From positions 62,001 to 126,000 of the forward strand of contig NZ_WBMT01000017.1 of assembly GCF_008923185.1 (NCBI RefSeq): 64,000 nucleotides of DNA, in the 5' to 3' direction. Positions 16,963 through 25,522 of this stretch are shown piece after piece. The first letter of the stretch is position 1. Each line of letters opens with the position of its first letter. Both the position numbers and the translations under genes were made by a program. The notes beneath the pieces are model-generated. The model did no database searches. It saw only the letters and a program-made list of their open reading frames with translations, and was not told the DNA's origin. The DNA is from Actinomadura rudentiformis. Its GTDB lineage: Bacteria; Actinomycetota; Actinomycetes; Streptosporangiales; Streptosporangiaceae.

Positions 16963-18387
16963 ATGAGCAAATCCCCCAAGGCTCTGGCCGCCGTGGCGCT
17001 GACCGCCACGGCGGGCCTTCTTGTGTCAGCGGCCCCCGCGCAGGCCACGGCCGCCCGTTTCACCCCCGGCGCGCCCGGGGCGGGTGACCCGTACTTCCCC
17101 GACATGGGCAATGGCGGCTACGACGTCGCCCACTACGACATCGGGCTCAAGTACGACCCGGCGACCAAGAGCATCAAGGCCGTCACCCAGATCAAGGCGC
17201 GCGCCACGAAGAACCTCTCGCGGTTCAACCTCGACTTCCTGGGCCCGCTGAAGATCTCGGCGCTGCGCGTGGACGGCAAGAAGGCCGCCTACAAGCGCAC
17301 CGGCGCCCAGGAGCTTGAGATCACGCCGCCGAAGGGCCTGCGCAAGGGCAAGCGCTTCGCGGTCACGGTGGCCTACTCAGGCGTGCCGCAGACGGTCAAC
17401 GACCCGGCGCTGGGCGTCTCCGGCTGGGTGCCGACGGCCGACGGCGCCCTCATGGTCAACCAGCCGATCGGCGCCGCGACGGTCTACCCGGTGAACGACA
17501 CGCCGCTCGACAAGGCCACCTACACCATCACGTTGGCCGCGCCCAAGGGTCTGACGTCGCTGGCGAACGGCGACCCGGCGGGCTCGTGGACCAAGGGCGG
17601 GCTGGCCTTCTCGCGCTGGAAGATGCGCCAGCCGATGGCCAGCGAGCTGAGCATGATCGCGATCGGCAAGTACGACGTGCTCAGGACCAAGTTGAACGGC
17701 ACGATGCCCAACATCACGGCCACCGACCGGCAGCTCGGCATCTCGGCGGCGCTGGCCAAGGACTTCAACAAGCAGACCGGCGACTTCCAGAACTACCTGG
17801 CCACGATCTACGGCCGCTACCCGTTCACCTCCACCGGTGGCATCGCGGTGAAGGCGGGCGTCGGCTACGCGCTGGAGACCCAAGGCCGGCCGATCTACGA
17901 CCTCACCCGGCGCCCGGGCACCATCCCGCGGCCGGACCTGATCATCCACGAGCTCGCCCACCAGTGGCTCGGGGACAGCGTGACGCCCAAGCGCTGGGCC
18001 GACATCTGGCTCAACGAGGGCTTCGCGACCTACTCCGAGTGGATGTACTTCGAGAAGTACACGGGCAAGCCGGTCCAGCAGTCCTTCGACGAGGTGTACG
18101 CCACGCCTGCCGACAACGACCTCTGGAAGCCGAAGACCGCCGACCCCGGCCGGGACAACATCTTCCACTCGACGGTCTACGACCGCGGCGGCATGACTCT
18201 GCACGTGCTGCGCAAGAGGATCGGTGACGAGAAGTTCTTCAAGCTGGCCAAGGCCTGGCCGACCGTCAACCGGTACGGCAACGTCAGCACGGCGGACTTC
18301 ATCCGCTTCGCCGAGAAGATCTCCGGCAAGCAGCTGGACGACCTCTTCCAGAAGTGGGTCTACACCTCCGGCAAGCCGTCCCTGTAG
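16963..18387 (+). CDS. M1-family metallopeptidase, paralogue 4
   Basis: This 474-residue secreted protein has a Sec-type signal (MSKSPKALAAVALTATAGLLVSAAPAQA, probable cleavage after AQA). The M1 core carries HELAHQWLGD, NEGFATYSEW and VYDRGGMTLHVLRK, with YALETQGRP in place of GxMEN. It is the most divergent copy: Trp-Phe after the HExxH becomes Trp-Leu, and several loops differ. ATG 16963 has GAGGACGAGG upstream. A 159-base spacer separates it from paralogue 3, so it may have its own promoter. It converges on the threonine dehydratase gene 22 bases away. Confidence 0.9.
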   Translation: MSKSPKALAAVALTATAGLLVSAAPAQATAARFTPGAPGAGDPYFPDMGNGGYDVAHYDIGLKYDPATKSIKAVTQIKARATKNLSRFNLDFLGPLKISALRVDGKKAAYKRTGAQELEITPPKGLRKGKRFAVTVAYSGVPQTVNDPALGVSGWVPTADGALMVNQPIGAATVYPVNDTPLDKATYTITLAAPKGLTSLANGDPAGSWTKGGLAFSRWKMRQPMASELSMIAIGKYDVLRTKLNGTMPNITATDRQLGISAALAKDFNKQTGDFQNYLATIYGRYPFTSTGGIAVKAGVGYALETQGRPIYDLTRRPGTIPRPDLIIHELAHQWLGDSVTPKRWADIWLNEGFATYSEWMYFEKYTGKPVQQSFDEVYATPADNDLWKPKTADPGRDNIFHSTVYDRGGMTLHVLRKRIGDEKFFKLAKAWPTVNRYGNVSTADFIRFAEKISGKQLDDLFQKWVYTSGKPSL

Positions 18388-18409
18388 TTGATCGCCTTCG
18401 GCGAGGGGG

Positions 18410-19633
18410 TCAGCTGAGCGTCAGGGTGTAGCCCTTGGCGCGGAGCCGCCCGAGGACCTCCTCGCCGTGGTCGGAGCCGCGCGTCTCCAGGTGGAGCAGC
18501 ACTTCGGCCTCCTCGACATGGAGGCGCGCGGCGACCCGTTCGTGCATCACGTCCAGCACGTTGACGCCCAGCTCGGCCAGCTCGCTGAGCAGCGTCACCA
18601 GCGCGCCGGGGCGGTCCTTGAGGCGGCAGCGGACGACCATGTAGCGGCCCGCCCCGGCCAGCCCGTGGCGCAGCACCTTGGCCAGCAGCAACGGGTCGAC
18701 GTTGCCGCCCGACAGCAGCGCGACGACGGGCGTGCGGACCGCGTAGGAGTGCTCCAGCAGCGCGGCGACACCCGCCGCGCCTGCCGGCTCGACCACCATC
18801 TTGGCGCGCTCCAGGCAGAGCAGCAGGGCCTGGGAGATCGACTCCTCCGTCACCGTGACGACGGCGTCGACCAGCTCGTTCACCAGCTCGTAGGTGAGCT
18901 CGCCGGGCGCACCCACCGCGATCCCGTCTGCCATCGTCGGGTTGACCTCGACGCGGACCGGACGCCCGGCGGCGAGCGACGGCGGGAAGGCGGCGGCCCG
19001 CTTGGCCTGGGCGCCGACGACCTTGATGTCGGGCCCACCGCGTTCACGCGACACCGCGCGCATCGCGGCCGCCACGCCGGACATCAGCCCGCCCCCGCCG
19101 ACCGCGCCGACGACGGTGCGGACGTCCGGGCACTGTTCCGCGATCTCCATGCCGATCGTGCCCTGCCCCGCGACCACGTCCTTGTGGTCGAACGGATGGA
19201 TGAGCACGGCGCCGGTCTCGTCCGCATAGGTCTGCGCGGCGACCAGGCAGGCGTCGACCGACGGGCCCGGGAAGATCACATCCGCGCCGTAGCCGCGGGT
19301 GGCGGCCACCTTGGGCAGCGGCGCCCCCTCGGGCATGAACACGGTGGCCTTGCAGCCGAGCGTGGCGGCGGCCAGCGCGACCCCCTGCGCGTGGTTGCCG
19401 GCGCTCGCCGCGACCACACCGCGGGCACGCTCGTCGTCGCTGAGCCGCGCGATGCGCACGTACGCGCCGCGGATCTTGAACGAGCCGGTGCGCTGCAGGT
19501 TCTCACACTTGAGATGGACGGGCCCGCCGACGATCTCGGACAGCACCCGAGAGTGAATCAGCGGAGTGGGAATGATCACTCCGCGCAGCAGCTCCTGGGC
19601 CGCGCGGATCTCATCGGCGCTGACGAGGTCCAT
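18410..19633 (-). CDS. ilvA: Threonine dehydratase with ACT domain
   Basis: The enzyme deaminates threonine to 2-oxobutyrate, feeding isoleucine synthesis, using PLP. The 407-residue protein has the PLP lysine at Lys53 (RTGSFKIRG), the Gly-rich phosphate loop VGGGGLMSG and SGGNVDP near 305. One C-terminal ACT domain (about 330-405, RCRLKDRPGALVTLLSELAELGVNV) is present. Single-ACT enzymes of this length are the usual actinobacterial form; the catabolic type TdcB is shorter. The start is ATG 19633. The ROK kinase stop lies 72 bases beyond the start of this gene. Confidence 0.92.
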   Translation of the reverse strand: MDLVSADEIRAAQELLRGVIIPTPLIHSRVLSEIVGGPVHLKCENLQRTGSFKIRGAYVRIARLSDDERARGVVAASAGNHAQGVALAAATLGCKATVFMPEGAPLPKVAATRGYGADVIFPGPSVDACLVAAQTYADETGAVLIHPFDHKDVVAGQGTIGMEIAEQCPDVRTVVGAVGGGGLMSGVAAAMRAVSRERGGPDIKVVGAQAKRAAAFPPSLAAGRPVRVEVNPTMADGIAVGAPGELTYELVNELVDAVVTVTEESISQALLLCLERAKMVVEPAGAAGVAALLEHSYAVRTPVVALLSGGNVDPLLLAKVLRHGLAGAGRYMVVRCRLKDRPGALVTLLSELAELGVNVLDVMHERVAARLHVEEAEVLLHLETRGSDHGEEVLGRLRAKGYTLTLS

Positions 19634-19668
19634 GCCCGCATCCTCTCACCCCGGGCGACCGCCCCGAC

Positions 19669-19701
19669 CAGCGCACGGACAGCGCACGGACAGCGCATGG
19701 A
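19669..19701. repeat. 11-bp tandem repeat, 3 copies, beside the ROK stop codon
   Basis: cagcgcacgga occurs at 19669-19679 and 19680-19690, with cagcgcatgga at 19691-19701. It ends four bases before the minus-strand ROK stop (19706-19708) and does not contain stop codons itself. Confidence 0.8.
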
Positions 19702-19705
19702 CCGT

Positions 19706-20671
19706 TCAGTCGGCGTTCCAGTAGCGATCGGAGGCGAAGATCAGCGCGGCCGCCCCGATGAGGCCGGAGGTCTGGCCGAGGGCGGCGGGGACCACCTGAA
19801 CCTGGCGGGCGAACCCCATCCGCGCGTGGGTCCGCAGCGCCTCCTCCAGCGGGTCGAAGAGCATCGCGCCCGCCTGCGACAGGCCGCCGCCGATCGCGAC
19901 GACCTCCAGGTCGCACAGGTGGGTGGCCGAGGCGATCGCGATGCCGAGCGCCCGCCCGGCCCGCACCATGGCGGACTCGGCGACCGGGTGGCCACGGCGC
20001 GCGTCGTCGGCCAGGTCCACACCGGTGACGTCCTGCCGCCCGGGGCGCCACCCCTGCTCCTGCGCCCAGGCCACCAGGCCCGGGCCGCGCGCGATCGCCT
20101 CCAGGCAGCCCCGTCCGCCGCACACGCACGGCGGTCCCTCCGGGTCGACGACCACGTGGCCGATGTGGCCGGCGTTGCCGGTGGCACCGTCGATCAGATG
20201 CCCGCCCAGCACCAGCCCGCCGCCCACCCCGGTGGACACCACCATGCCGAGCACGTTGCCACGGCCCCGGCCCACACCGCGCCAGTGCTCGCCGACGGCC
20301 ACGCAGATCGCGTCGTTGTGCACCCGTACGGGCAGGCCCGCGTACCGCGACCGCAGCCGGCTCCGCAGCGGGAAGTCGCGCCACGCGGGGATGTTGAGCG
20401 GCGACACCTCGGCGGCCGGCCAGGTCATCGGCCCGCCGCAGCCCACGCCGACGCCCGCGAAATCGGGGCTGCCCGCGTCGGCGGCGACCTTGTCCAGCAA
20501 CGACTCCAGCGTCCGCCAGAGCCCCTCCGCGTCCACGCCCCCGTCGTTCGGGGTGGCGATCCGGTCGTACGCGGCGATGCGCCCGCCGGGCTCCACCACC
20601 GCCACGGCCATCTTCGTCCCGCCGACGTCGATCGCCATCACGGGCAGGCCGGCGGCCGGCCGGTCAGTCAT
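19706..20671 (-). CDS. ROK-family sugar kinase
   Basis: This 321-residue protein is probably a glucokinase or N-acetylhexosamine kinase; the substrate is not decided by sequence. The ATP phosphate loop is DVGGTKMAVAVV (about 15-26). The catalytic base is Asp in VHNDAICVAVGEH. The ROK zinc motif appears as CVCGGRGCLEAI, after NAGHIGHVVVDPEG. AIGGGLSQAG is the second nucleotide-binding segment. Its ATG (20671) overlaps the end of the FIST gene by eight bases, so the two are co-translated. Confidence 0.88.
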   Translation of the reverse strand: MTDRPAAGLPVMAIDVGGTKMAVAVVEPGGRIAAYDRIATPNDGGVDAEGLWRTLESLLDKVAADAGSPDFAGVGVGCGGPMTWPAAEVSPLNIPAWRDFPLRSRLRSRYAGLPVRVHNDAICVAVGEHWRGVGRGRGNVLGMVVSTGVGGGLVLGGHLIDGATGNAGHIGHVVVDPEGPPCVCGGRGCLEAIARGPGLVAWAQEQGWRPGRQDVTGVDLADDARRGHPVAESAMVRAGRALGIAIASATHLCDLEVVAIGGGLSQAGAMLFDPLEEALRTHARMGFARQVQVVPAALGQTSGLIGAAALIFASDRYWNAD

Positions 20672-21848
20672 TCCGGCCCGCCGGGCCGAACGCCAGGATC
20701 GAGGCGGTGAAGCCGTGCACGTGGTTGCGACCGGCCACCGGGCCGATCTCCCCTGCCGCGAAGAAGCCGCCGACCCCCACGTCCCCGAACGTCCGGCTCA
20801 GGACCTGCGCGTCGTGGTCGGAGTCGGGGAACATCGTCCGGCCGCGCCCGTTGCAGGAGAACAGCAGCGCACCCTCGACCGGGCCGACCTCGAAACGGTC
20901 GAGCAGCGCGGCGAGATCCTCGTCCGCGGCGCCCGCGTCGCGCACCTGGAACCGCACCGTCCGGCCGACCTCGACCACGTCGCCGATCGCGATGGCGCCG
21001 CTGTCGGTGTCGGCGCCGACCACGCCGCGGACCAGGAAGTCGCCGTGCTCGTGCTCCTCTGCGTACTCGTCCATGGCCACGCCGATCAGCAGCCCGCGCC
21101 CGGCCAGCTCCTGCTCCTCCTCCGGCAGGCCCAGCACGATCTGCTCCAGCTTGTCCAGCGCGGGCGTGCCGGCCAGCTCGTACAGCACGTTCTCGTCGGC
21201 CTTGGTCACGACCATGTCGGGGCCGATCGGCCGGGCGCCCTGGCTGACCACGGTGGCGGCCGTGACAGCGCCGCCGAGCACGACACCGACCGCGCCCGAG
21301 TCGAAGATCTCGCCGTTGAGGAACACGCGGGTGCCACCGCCGTCGCCGGGCTCGAGGCCGCGCCCGGCGCTCTCGGCCATGCCGCCCACCAGGGGCAGGC
21401 CCGGCATCGCGTCGTCGGAGCGCTCGACGAACGCGTCCACCGGGAAGGTGTACGGGTCGGCGAGCAGCACGCCCACCACGTCGTCGTCGTGCCCCTCGGG
21501 CATGCCGACCACGATGAGGCGGTCATCGGTCTTCAGGGTCTCCAGCCGGAAGGGCTCCAGCCGGGCACCGGGCAGCACCGCCGCCCAGGCGCTGACCGCG
21601 CTGTCCTCCTCCACGCCGCGGCCGGCGCCGATCACCCCGGAGGCGCTGCAGCCGAGCACCACGGCACCCTCGGCGGCGCTCATGGCGCGACGCGCGGCCG
21701 CCTCGAGCTCGTCGGGGTCGCCTGTGGAAATGAACACACAGACCAGGTCTGGCGGTGCGTCCAGCGGCGAGAGCGCCTGTTTCACCGCCGTTTCGGCGGC
21801 ATTGGGAAGATCAGGTCCGAGGGCCAGGCCGTCACCGAAGCGCGCCAT
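20664..21848 (-). CDS. FIST-domain protein (FIST_N plus FIST_C)
   Basis: This 394-residue protein matches the FIST sensory family, thought to bind small ligands such as amino acids. The N-terminal FIST domain covers about 35-225, with VLGCSASGVIGAG and SDDAMPGLPLVGGMAESAG. The C-terminal FIST_C domain covers about 230-380, with GALLFSCNGRGRTMF and GGFFAAGEIGPVAGRNHVHGFTASI. There is no output domain, so partners act in trans. ATG 21848 is chosen because GGAGGGGAGG precedes it; the ATG at 21875 has none. The eight-base overlap with the ROK kinase suggests a joint role. The upstream region holds a 12-bp minisatellite. Confidence 0.87.
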   Translation of the reverse strand: MARFGDGLALGPDLPNAAETAVKQALSPLDAPPDLVCVFISTGDPDELEAAARRAMSAAEGAVVLGCSASGVIGAGRGVEEDSAVSAWAAVLPGARLEPFRLETLKTDDRLIVVGMPEGHDDDVVGVLLADPYTFPVDAFVERSDDAMPGLPLVGGMAESAGRGLEPGDGGGTRVFLNGEIFDSGAVGVVLGGAVTAATVVSQGARPIGPDMVVTKADENVLYELAGTPALDKLEQIVLGLPEEEQELAGRGLLIGVAMDEYAEEHEHGDFLVRGVVGADTDSGAIAIGDVVEVGRTVRFQVRDAGAADEDLAALLDRFEVGPVEGALLFSCNGRGRTMFPDSDHDAQVLSRTFGDVGVGGFFAAGEIGPVAGRNHVHGFTASILAFGPAGRND

Positions 21849-21927
21849 CGGCCTCCCCTCCTTCAAGCCGTACACCGGATGGGGTCACACCCTCAGTCTC
21901 CCTGCTCGATCGCGCTGGCCAAAATAG

Positions 21928-22021
21928 GCCTCCCGCCAAGCCTCCGCCAAGCCTCGCGCAGGCCTCCCGCTCTGCCTCTCCCCCTGCCTCCCGTTCTGCC
22001 TCCCGTCCTGCCTCCCTCGGT
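21928..22021. repeat. 12-bp minisatellite, about 8 degenerate copies (GCCTCCCGTYCT)
   Basis: GCCTC recurs at 21928, 21940, 21951, 21962, 21974, 21986, 21998 and 22010, giving units of 11-12 bases. The last copies (from 21986) are the most regular. It lies between the divergent FIST and MoxR-type starts. The minus strand is purine-rich with repeated GGG and GGC runs. A short minus-strand frame across it would encode a GRQD/GRQN/GRQG tetrapeptide repeat, but I do not call it a gene. Confidence 0.75.
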
Positions 22022-22077
22022 GGCGATTCCGGCTACCAGGGTGCGATTCCCCGGATCCGCGACGTAATGTCGATCGC

Positions 22078-23490
22078 GTGCGTCCAACCACACCTCGCGA
22101 GACCACACTGGGCGAGCTTCGCACCAGCGGTCACATCCAGCGGTCGGTGAAGGCCGAGATCCGCCACAACCTGCTCACCCGGCTGAGATCCGGTGAGCCG
22201 CGCTTCCCCGGGATCGTCGGCTTCGACGACACCGTGCTCCCCCACCTCGAACGCGCCCTGCTCGCCGGGCACGACCTGGTGCTGCTGGGCGAGCGCGGCC
22301 AGGGCAAGACGCGGCTGATCCGCACGCTGACCGGGCTGCTGGACGAGTGGACGCCCGTCATCGCGGGCTGCGAGATCAACGACCATCCGTACGAGCCGGT
22401 CTGCGTGCGCTGCCGGCGGCTCGCCGCCGAGGCCGGCGACGAACTGCCGGTCACGTGGAAGCACCGGGACGACCGGTACGGCGAGAAGCTGGCCACCCCG
22501 GACACCTCCGTCGGCGACCTGATCGGCGACGTCGACCCGATCAAGGTGGCGGAGGGCCGGACGCTGGGCGACCCCGAGACCGTGCACTTCGGCCTGGTGC
22601 CGCGCACCAACCGCGGCGTCTTCTCCATCAACGAGTTGCCCGACCTGGCCGAACGCATCCAGGTCGCGCTGCTCAACGTCCTGGAGGAGCGCGACGTCCA
22701 GGTCCGCGGCTACGCGCTGCGGCTGCCCCTGGACGTGCTGCTGGTCGCCAGCGCCAACCCCGAGGACTACACCAACCGCGGCCGCATCATCACGCCGCTC
22801 AAGGACCGGTTCGGGGCGGAGATCCGCACCCACTACCCGCTGGAGCTGGACGCCGAGCTCGACCTCATCCGGCAGGAGGCGGCAATTGACGAGCTCCAGG
22901 CAGAGGTGCCCGCCCACCTGCTGGAGGTGATCGGCCGGTTCACCCGGCTGACCCGCGAGTCGACCGCGGTCGACTCCCGCTCCGGCGTGTCCGCGCGGTT
23001 CGCGCTCGCGGGCGCCGAGACCGTCGCCGCGGGCGCGCTGCGCCGGGCCGCGCTCACCGGGGAGGAGCAGCCGGTGGCGCGCGTGTGCGACCTGCCCGCC
23101 GTCGTGCCCTCGCTCATGGGCAAGGTCGAGTTCGAGGTCAGCGAGGAGGGCCGCGAGCAGGAGGTGCTCGAACACCTGCTGCGCCGCGCGACCGCCGAGA
23201 CCTACCGCCGCACCCTCGGCGCCGCCGACCTGTCCGGGCTGCTCGACAAGTTCGACGCGGGCGAGATCGTGGAGTCCGGCGAGCTGGTCTCGTCGGCCGA
23301 GCTGCTGCGCCGGATCGGCCCGGTGCCCGGGCTCGCCAAGATCATGGAACGGCTGGACCTGTCCGGGGAGTCCCCCGGCCAGGCCGCGGCCGCGCTGGAG
23401 TTCGCCTTGGAGGGGCTCTTCCTCACCCGCCGGCTGTCCAAGGACACCTCGTCCGGCCGCGCCGACGGGACCGCCACCTACCGAACGTGA
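22078..23490 (+). CDS. MoxR/ChlI-type AAA+ ATPase
   Basis: This 470-residue protein resembles magnesium-chelatase subunit I and MoxR ATPases, which act as chaperone motors with VWA partners. Walker A is GERGQGKT (71-78). A Cys cluster, Cys98, Cys109 and Cys112 in the segment CEINDHPYEPVCVRC, looks like a metal site. Walker B and sensor segments include FSINELPDLAERIQVALLN and VASANPEDYTNRGRIITPLKDRFG. The start is GTG 22078 without a clear ribosome-binding site. The VWA gene follows 13 bases downstream, so the pair should act together. The substrate is unknown. Confidence 0.87.
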   Translation: MRPTTPRETTLGELRTSGHIQRSVKAEIRHNLLTRLRSGEPRFPGIVGFDDTVLPHLERALLAGHDLVLLGERGQGKTRLIRTLTGLLDEWTPVIAGCEINDHPYEPVCVRCRRLAAEAGDELPVTWKHRDDRYGEKLATPDTSVGDLIGDVDPIKVAEGRTLGDPETVHFGLVPRTNRGVFSINELPDLAERIQVALLNVLEERDVQVRGYALRLPLDVLLVASANPEDYTNRGRIITPLKDRFGAEIRTHYPLELDAELDLIRQEAAIDELQAEVPAHLLEVIGRFTRLTRESTAVDSRSGVSARFALAGAETVAAGALRRAALTGEEQPVARVCDLPAVVPSLMGKVEFEVSEEGREQEVLEHLLRRATAETYRRTLGAADLSGLLDKFDAGEIVESGELVSSAELLRRIGPVPGLAKIMERLDLSGESPGQAAAALEFALEGLFLTRRLSKDTSSGRADGTATYRT

Positions 23491-23503
23491 GTCGAGGCCG
23501 CTG

Positions 23504-25513
23504 ATGAGCCGTTACCGGTACGGGGCCTACCACGACGGGCCCGACCCGCTCGCCCCGCCGTACGACGTCCGCGACGCGCTCGACGCGATGGGCGACTCGG
23601 TGCTCGAAGGCAACCGGCCGGACGACGCGCTGCGCGAGCTGCTGCGCCGCGGGCTGCCGGGAGCCGAGGGGCGCCGCGGGCTGGACGATCTGCTCCGGCA
23701 GGTCCGCGAGCGCCAGCGTGCGCTGCGCGATCGCGGACGGCTCGACGGGACGCTGGAGCAGGCGCGTGCGCTGCTCGACACCGCCATCGGGCAGGAGCGC
23801 GCGGAGCTGTTCCCCGATCCGAGCGACGAGGCCCGGCTGCGCGAAGCCGAGCTCGACACGCTGCCGCGCGACACCTCGCAGGCGATCCGGCGGCTGTCGG
23901 ACTACGACTGGCGTTCCGCCGCCGCCCGCGAGACGTTCGAGCGGCTGAAGGACCTGCTGCGGCGTGACGTCCTCGACGCGCAGTTCCAGGGCATGAAGCA
24001 GGCCCTCCAAACCCAGGACCCGCAGATGATGGAGCGGGTCAAGGACATGATGGCCGCGCTCAACGAGATGCTGGACAAGGACGCGCGCGGAGAGCACACC
24101 CAGGATGACTTCGACCGGTTCATGCAGGAGTACGGGGACTTCTTCCCCGACCAGCCGCAGGATCTCGAAGAGCTGGTCGACTCCCTGGCCCGCCGCGCGG
24201 CGGCCATGGACCGGCTGCTGGCCTCCCTGAGCCCCGAGCAGCGCGAAGAGCTGGCCGGGCTGATGGAACAGGCCATGCAGGACGCGGGCCTGGCCATGGA
24301 GATGTCGCGGCTGAACGACGCCCTCCGAGCCCGGCGACCCGAGCTCGGCTGGGGCTCCCCGGAACGGATGACCGGTGAGGACCCGCTGGGCGTGGGCGAC
24401 GCCACGACCGCGCTGGCCGAGCTCGCCGACCTGGCCGAGCTTGAGGCGGCACTCGGGCAGGACTACCCCGGCGCCCGGATGGACGACATCGACGAGGCGG
24501 CCGTCCGCCGCGCACTCGGCCGCCAGGCGGTCGACGACCTCGCCGAGTTGCGCCGGATCGAGAAGGAGCTGGAACGGCAGGGCTACCTGCAGCGCAAGCG
24601 CGGCAAGCTGGAGCTCACGCCCAAGGCCGTGCGGCGGCTCGGCGAGACGGCGCTGCGCCGGGTGTTCGCGCAGCTGGAGGCGGGCCGCCGGGGCGACCAT
24701 GACCAGCGCGACGCGGGGCAGGCGGGCGAGCTGACCGGCTCCAGCCGCGAGTGGCGGTTCGGCGACGAGCAGCCCCTCGACGTGGTCCGTACGATCGGCA
24801 ACGCCATCCACCGCAACGCCATGGAGCGCCCGGTCCTCTCGCTGGACAAGACTCCGCTGGAAAGGGCTCGGCCGAACGGCTCCAACGGCGTACGGCTCTC
24901 CGTGGACGACTTCGAGGTGCACGAGACCGAACGGCGCACGGCCGCCGCGGTCTGCCTGCTCGTCGACCTGTCGTACTCGATGGTCCTGCGCGGGACCTGG
25001 GCGGCCGCCAAGCAGACGACCCTTGCGCTGCACACCCTGGTGACCAGCAAATACCCGCAGGACGCCATCCAGATCATCGGCTTCTCCAACTATGCCCGGG
25101 TGTTGCACCCGACGGAGATGACCGGGCTCGACTGGGACATGGTCCAGGGCACCAACCTCCACCACGCCCTGATGATCGCGGGCCGTCATCTGGACAAGCA
25201 CCCCGACTTCGAGCCGATCGTGCTGGTGGTCACCGACGGCGAGCCGACCGCCCATCTGCGGTCCGACGGCCGCTCGGTCTTCGACTACCCGCCGTCCGCC
25301 GACACGCTCGTGCTGACGATGGCCGAGGTGGACAAGATGACCCGGCGCGGGGCCTCGCTCAACGTCTTCATGCTGGCCGACGACCGGCGGCTGGTGTCGT
25401 TCGTGGAGGAGGTCGCGCGGCGCAACGGGGGTCGTGTCTTCGCGCCCGACGCCGAGCGACTCGGCGAGTATGTCGTGAGCGATTATCTGCGAGTACGGCG
25501 AGGTCGCCGCTAG
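23504..25513 (+). CDS. VWA-domain protein paired with the MoxR-type ATPase
   Basis: This 669-residue cytoplasmic protein has a long, acidic, helical N-terminal two-thirds rich in Arg, Asp, Leu and Met, probably coiled coil between 60 and 270. A C-terminal von Willebrand A domain (about 475-660) follows. The metal-ion-dependent adhesion site is Asp488-x-Ser490-x-Ser492 (DLSYS), with later segments VQGTNLHHAL and VVTDGEPTAHL. MoxR-VWA pairs are known as a chaperone/metal-insertion module; the client here is unknown. The start is ATG 23504, after GAGG. The next gene follows by nine bases. Confidence 0.87.
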   Translation: MSRYRYGAYHDGPDPLAPPYDVRDALDAMGDSVLEGNRPDDALRELLRRGLPGAEGRRGLDDLLRQVRERQRALRDRGRLDGTLEQARALLDTAIGQERAELFPDPSDEARLREAELDTLPRDTSQAIRRLSDYDWRSAAARETFERLKDLLRRDVLDAQFQGMKQALQTQDPQMMERVKDMMAALNEMLDKDARGEHTQDDFDRFMQEYGDFFPDQPQDLEELVDSLARRAAAMDRLLASLSPEQREELAGLMEQAMQDAGLAMEMSRLNDALRARRPELGWGSPERMTGEDPLGVGDATTALAELADLAELEAALGQDYPGARMDDIDEAAVRRALGRQAVDDLAELRRIEKELERQGYLQRKRGKLELTPKAVRRLGETALRRVFAQLEAGRRGDHDQRDAGQAGELTGSSREWRFGDEQPLDVVRTIGNAIHRNAMERPVLSLDKTPLERARPNGSNGVRLSVDDFEVHETERRTAAAVCLLVDLSYSMVLRGTWAAAKQTTLALHTLVTSKYPQDAIQIIGFSNYARVLHPTEMTGLDWDMVQGTNLHHALMIAGRHLDKHPDFEPIVLVVTDGEPTAHLRSDGRSVFDYPPSADTLVLTMAEVDKMTRRGASLNVFMLADDRRLVSFVEEVARRNGGRVFAPDAERLGEYVVSDYLRVRRGRR

Positions 25514-25522
25514 GGTCGGCCC

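Noticed and set aside
18467..20710. Long plus-strand frame opposite ilvA and the ROK gene
   Set aside because: Antisense shadow; both real genes have intact catalytic motifs on the minus strand.
21885..22124. Minus-strand frame encoding GRQx repeats
   Set aside because: It overlaps the FIST leader and the MoxR-type start, has no good ribosome-binding site and arises from the minisatellite.
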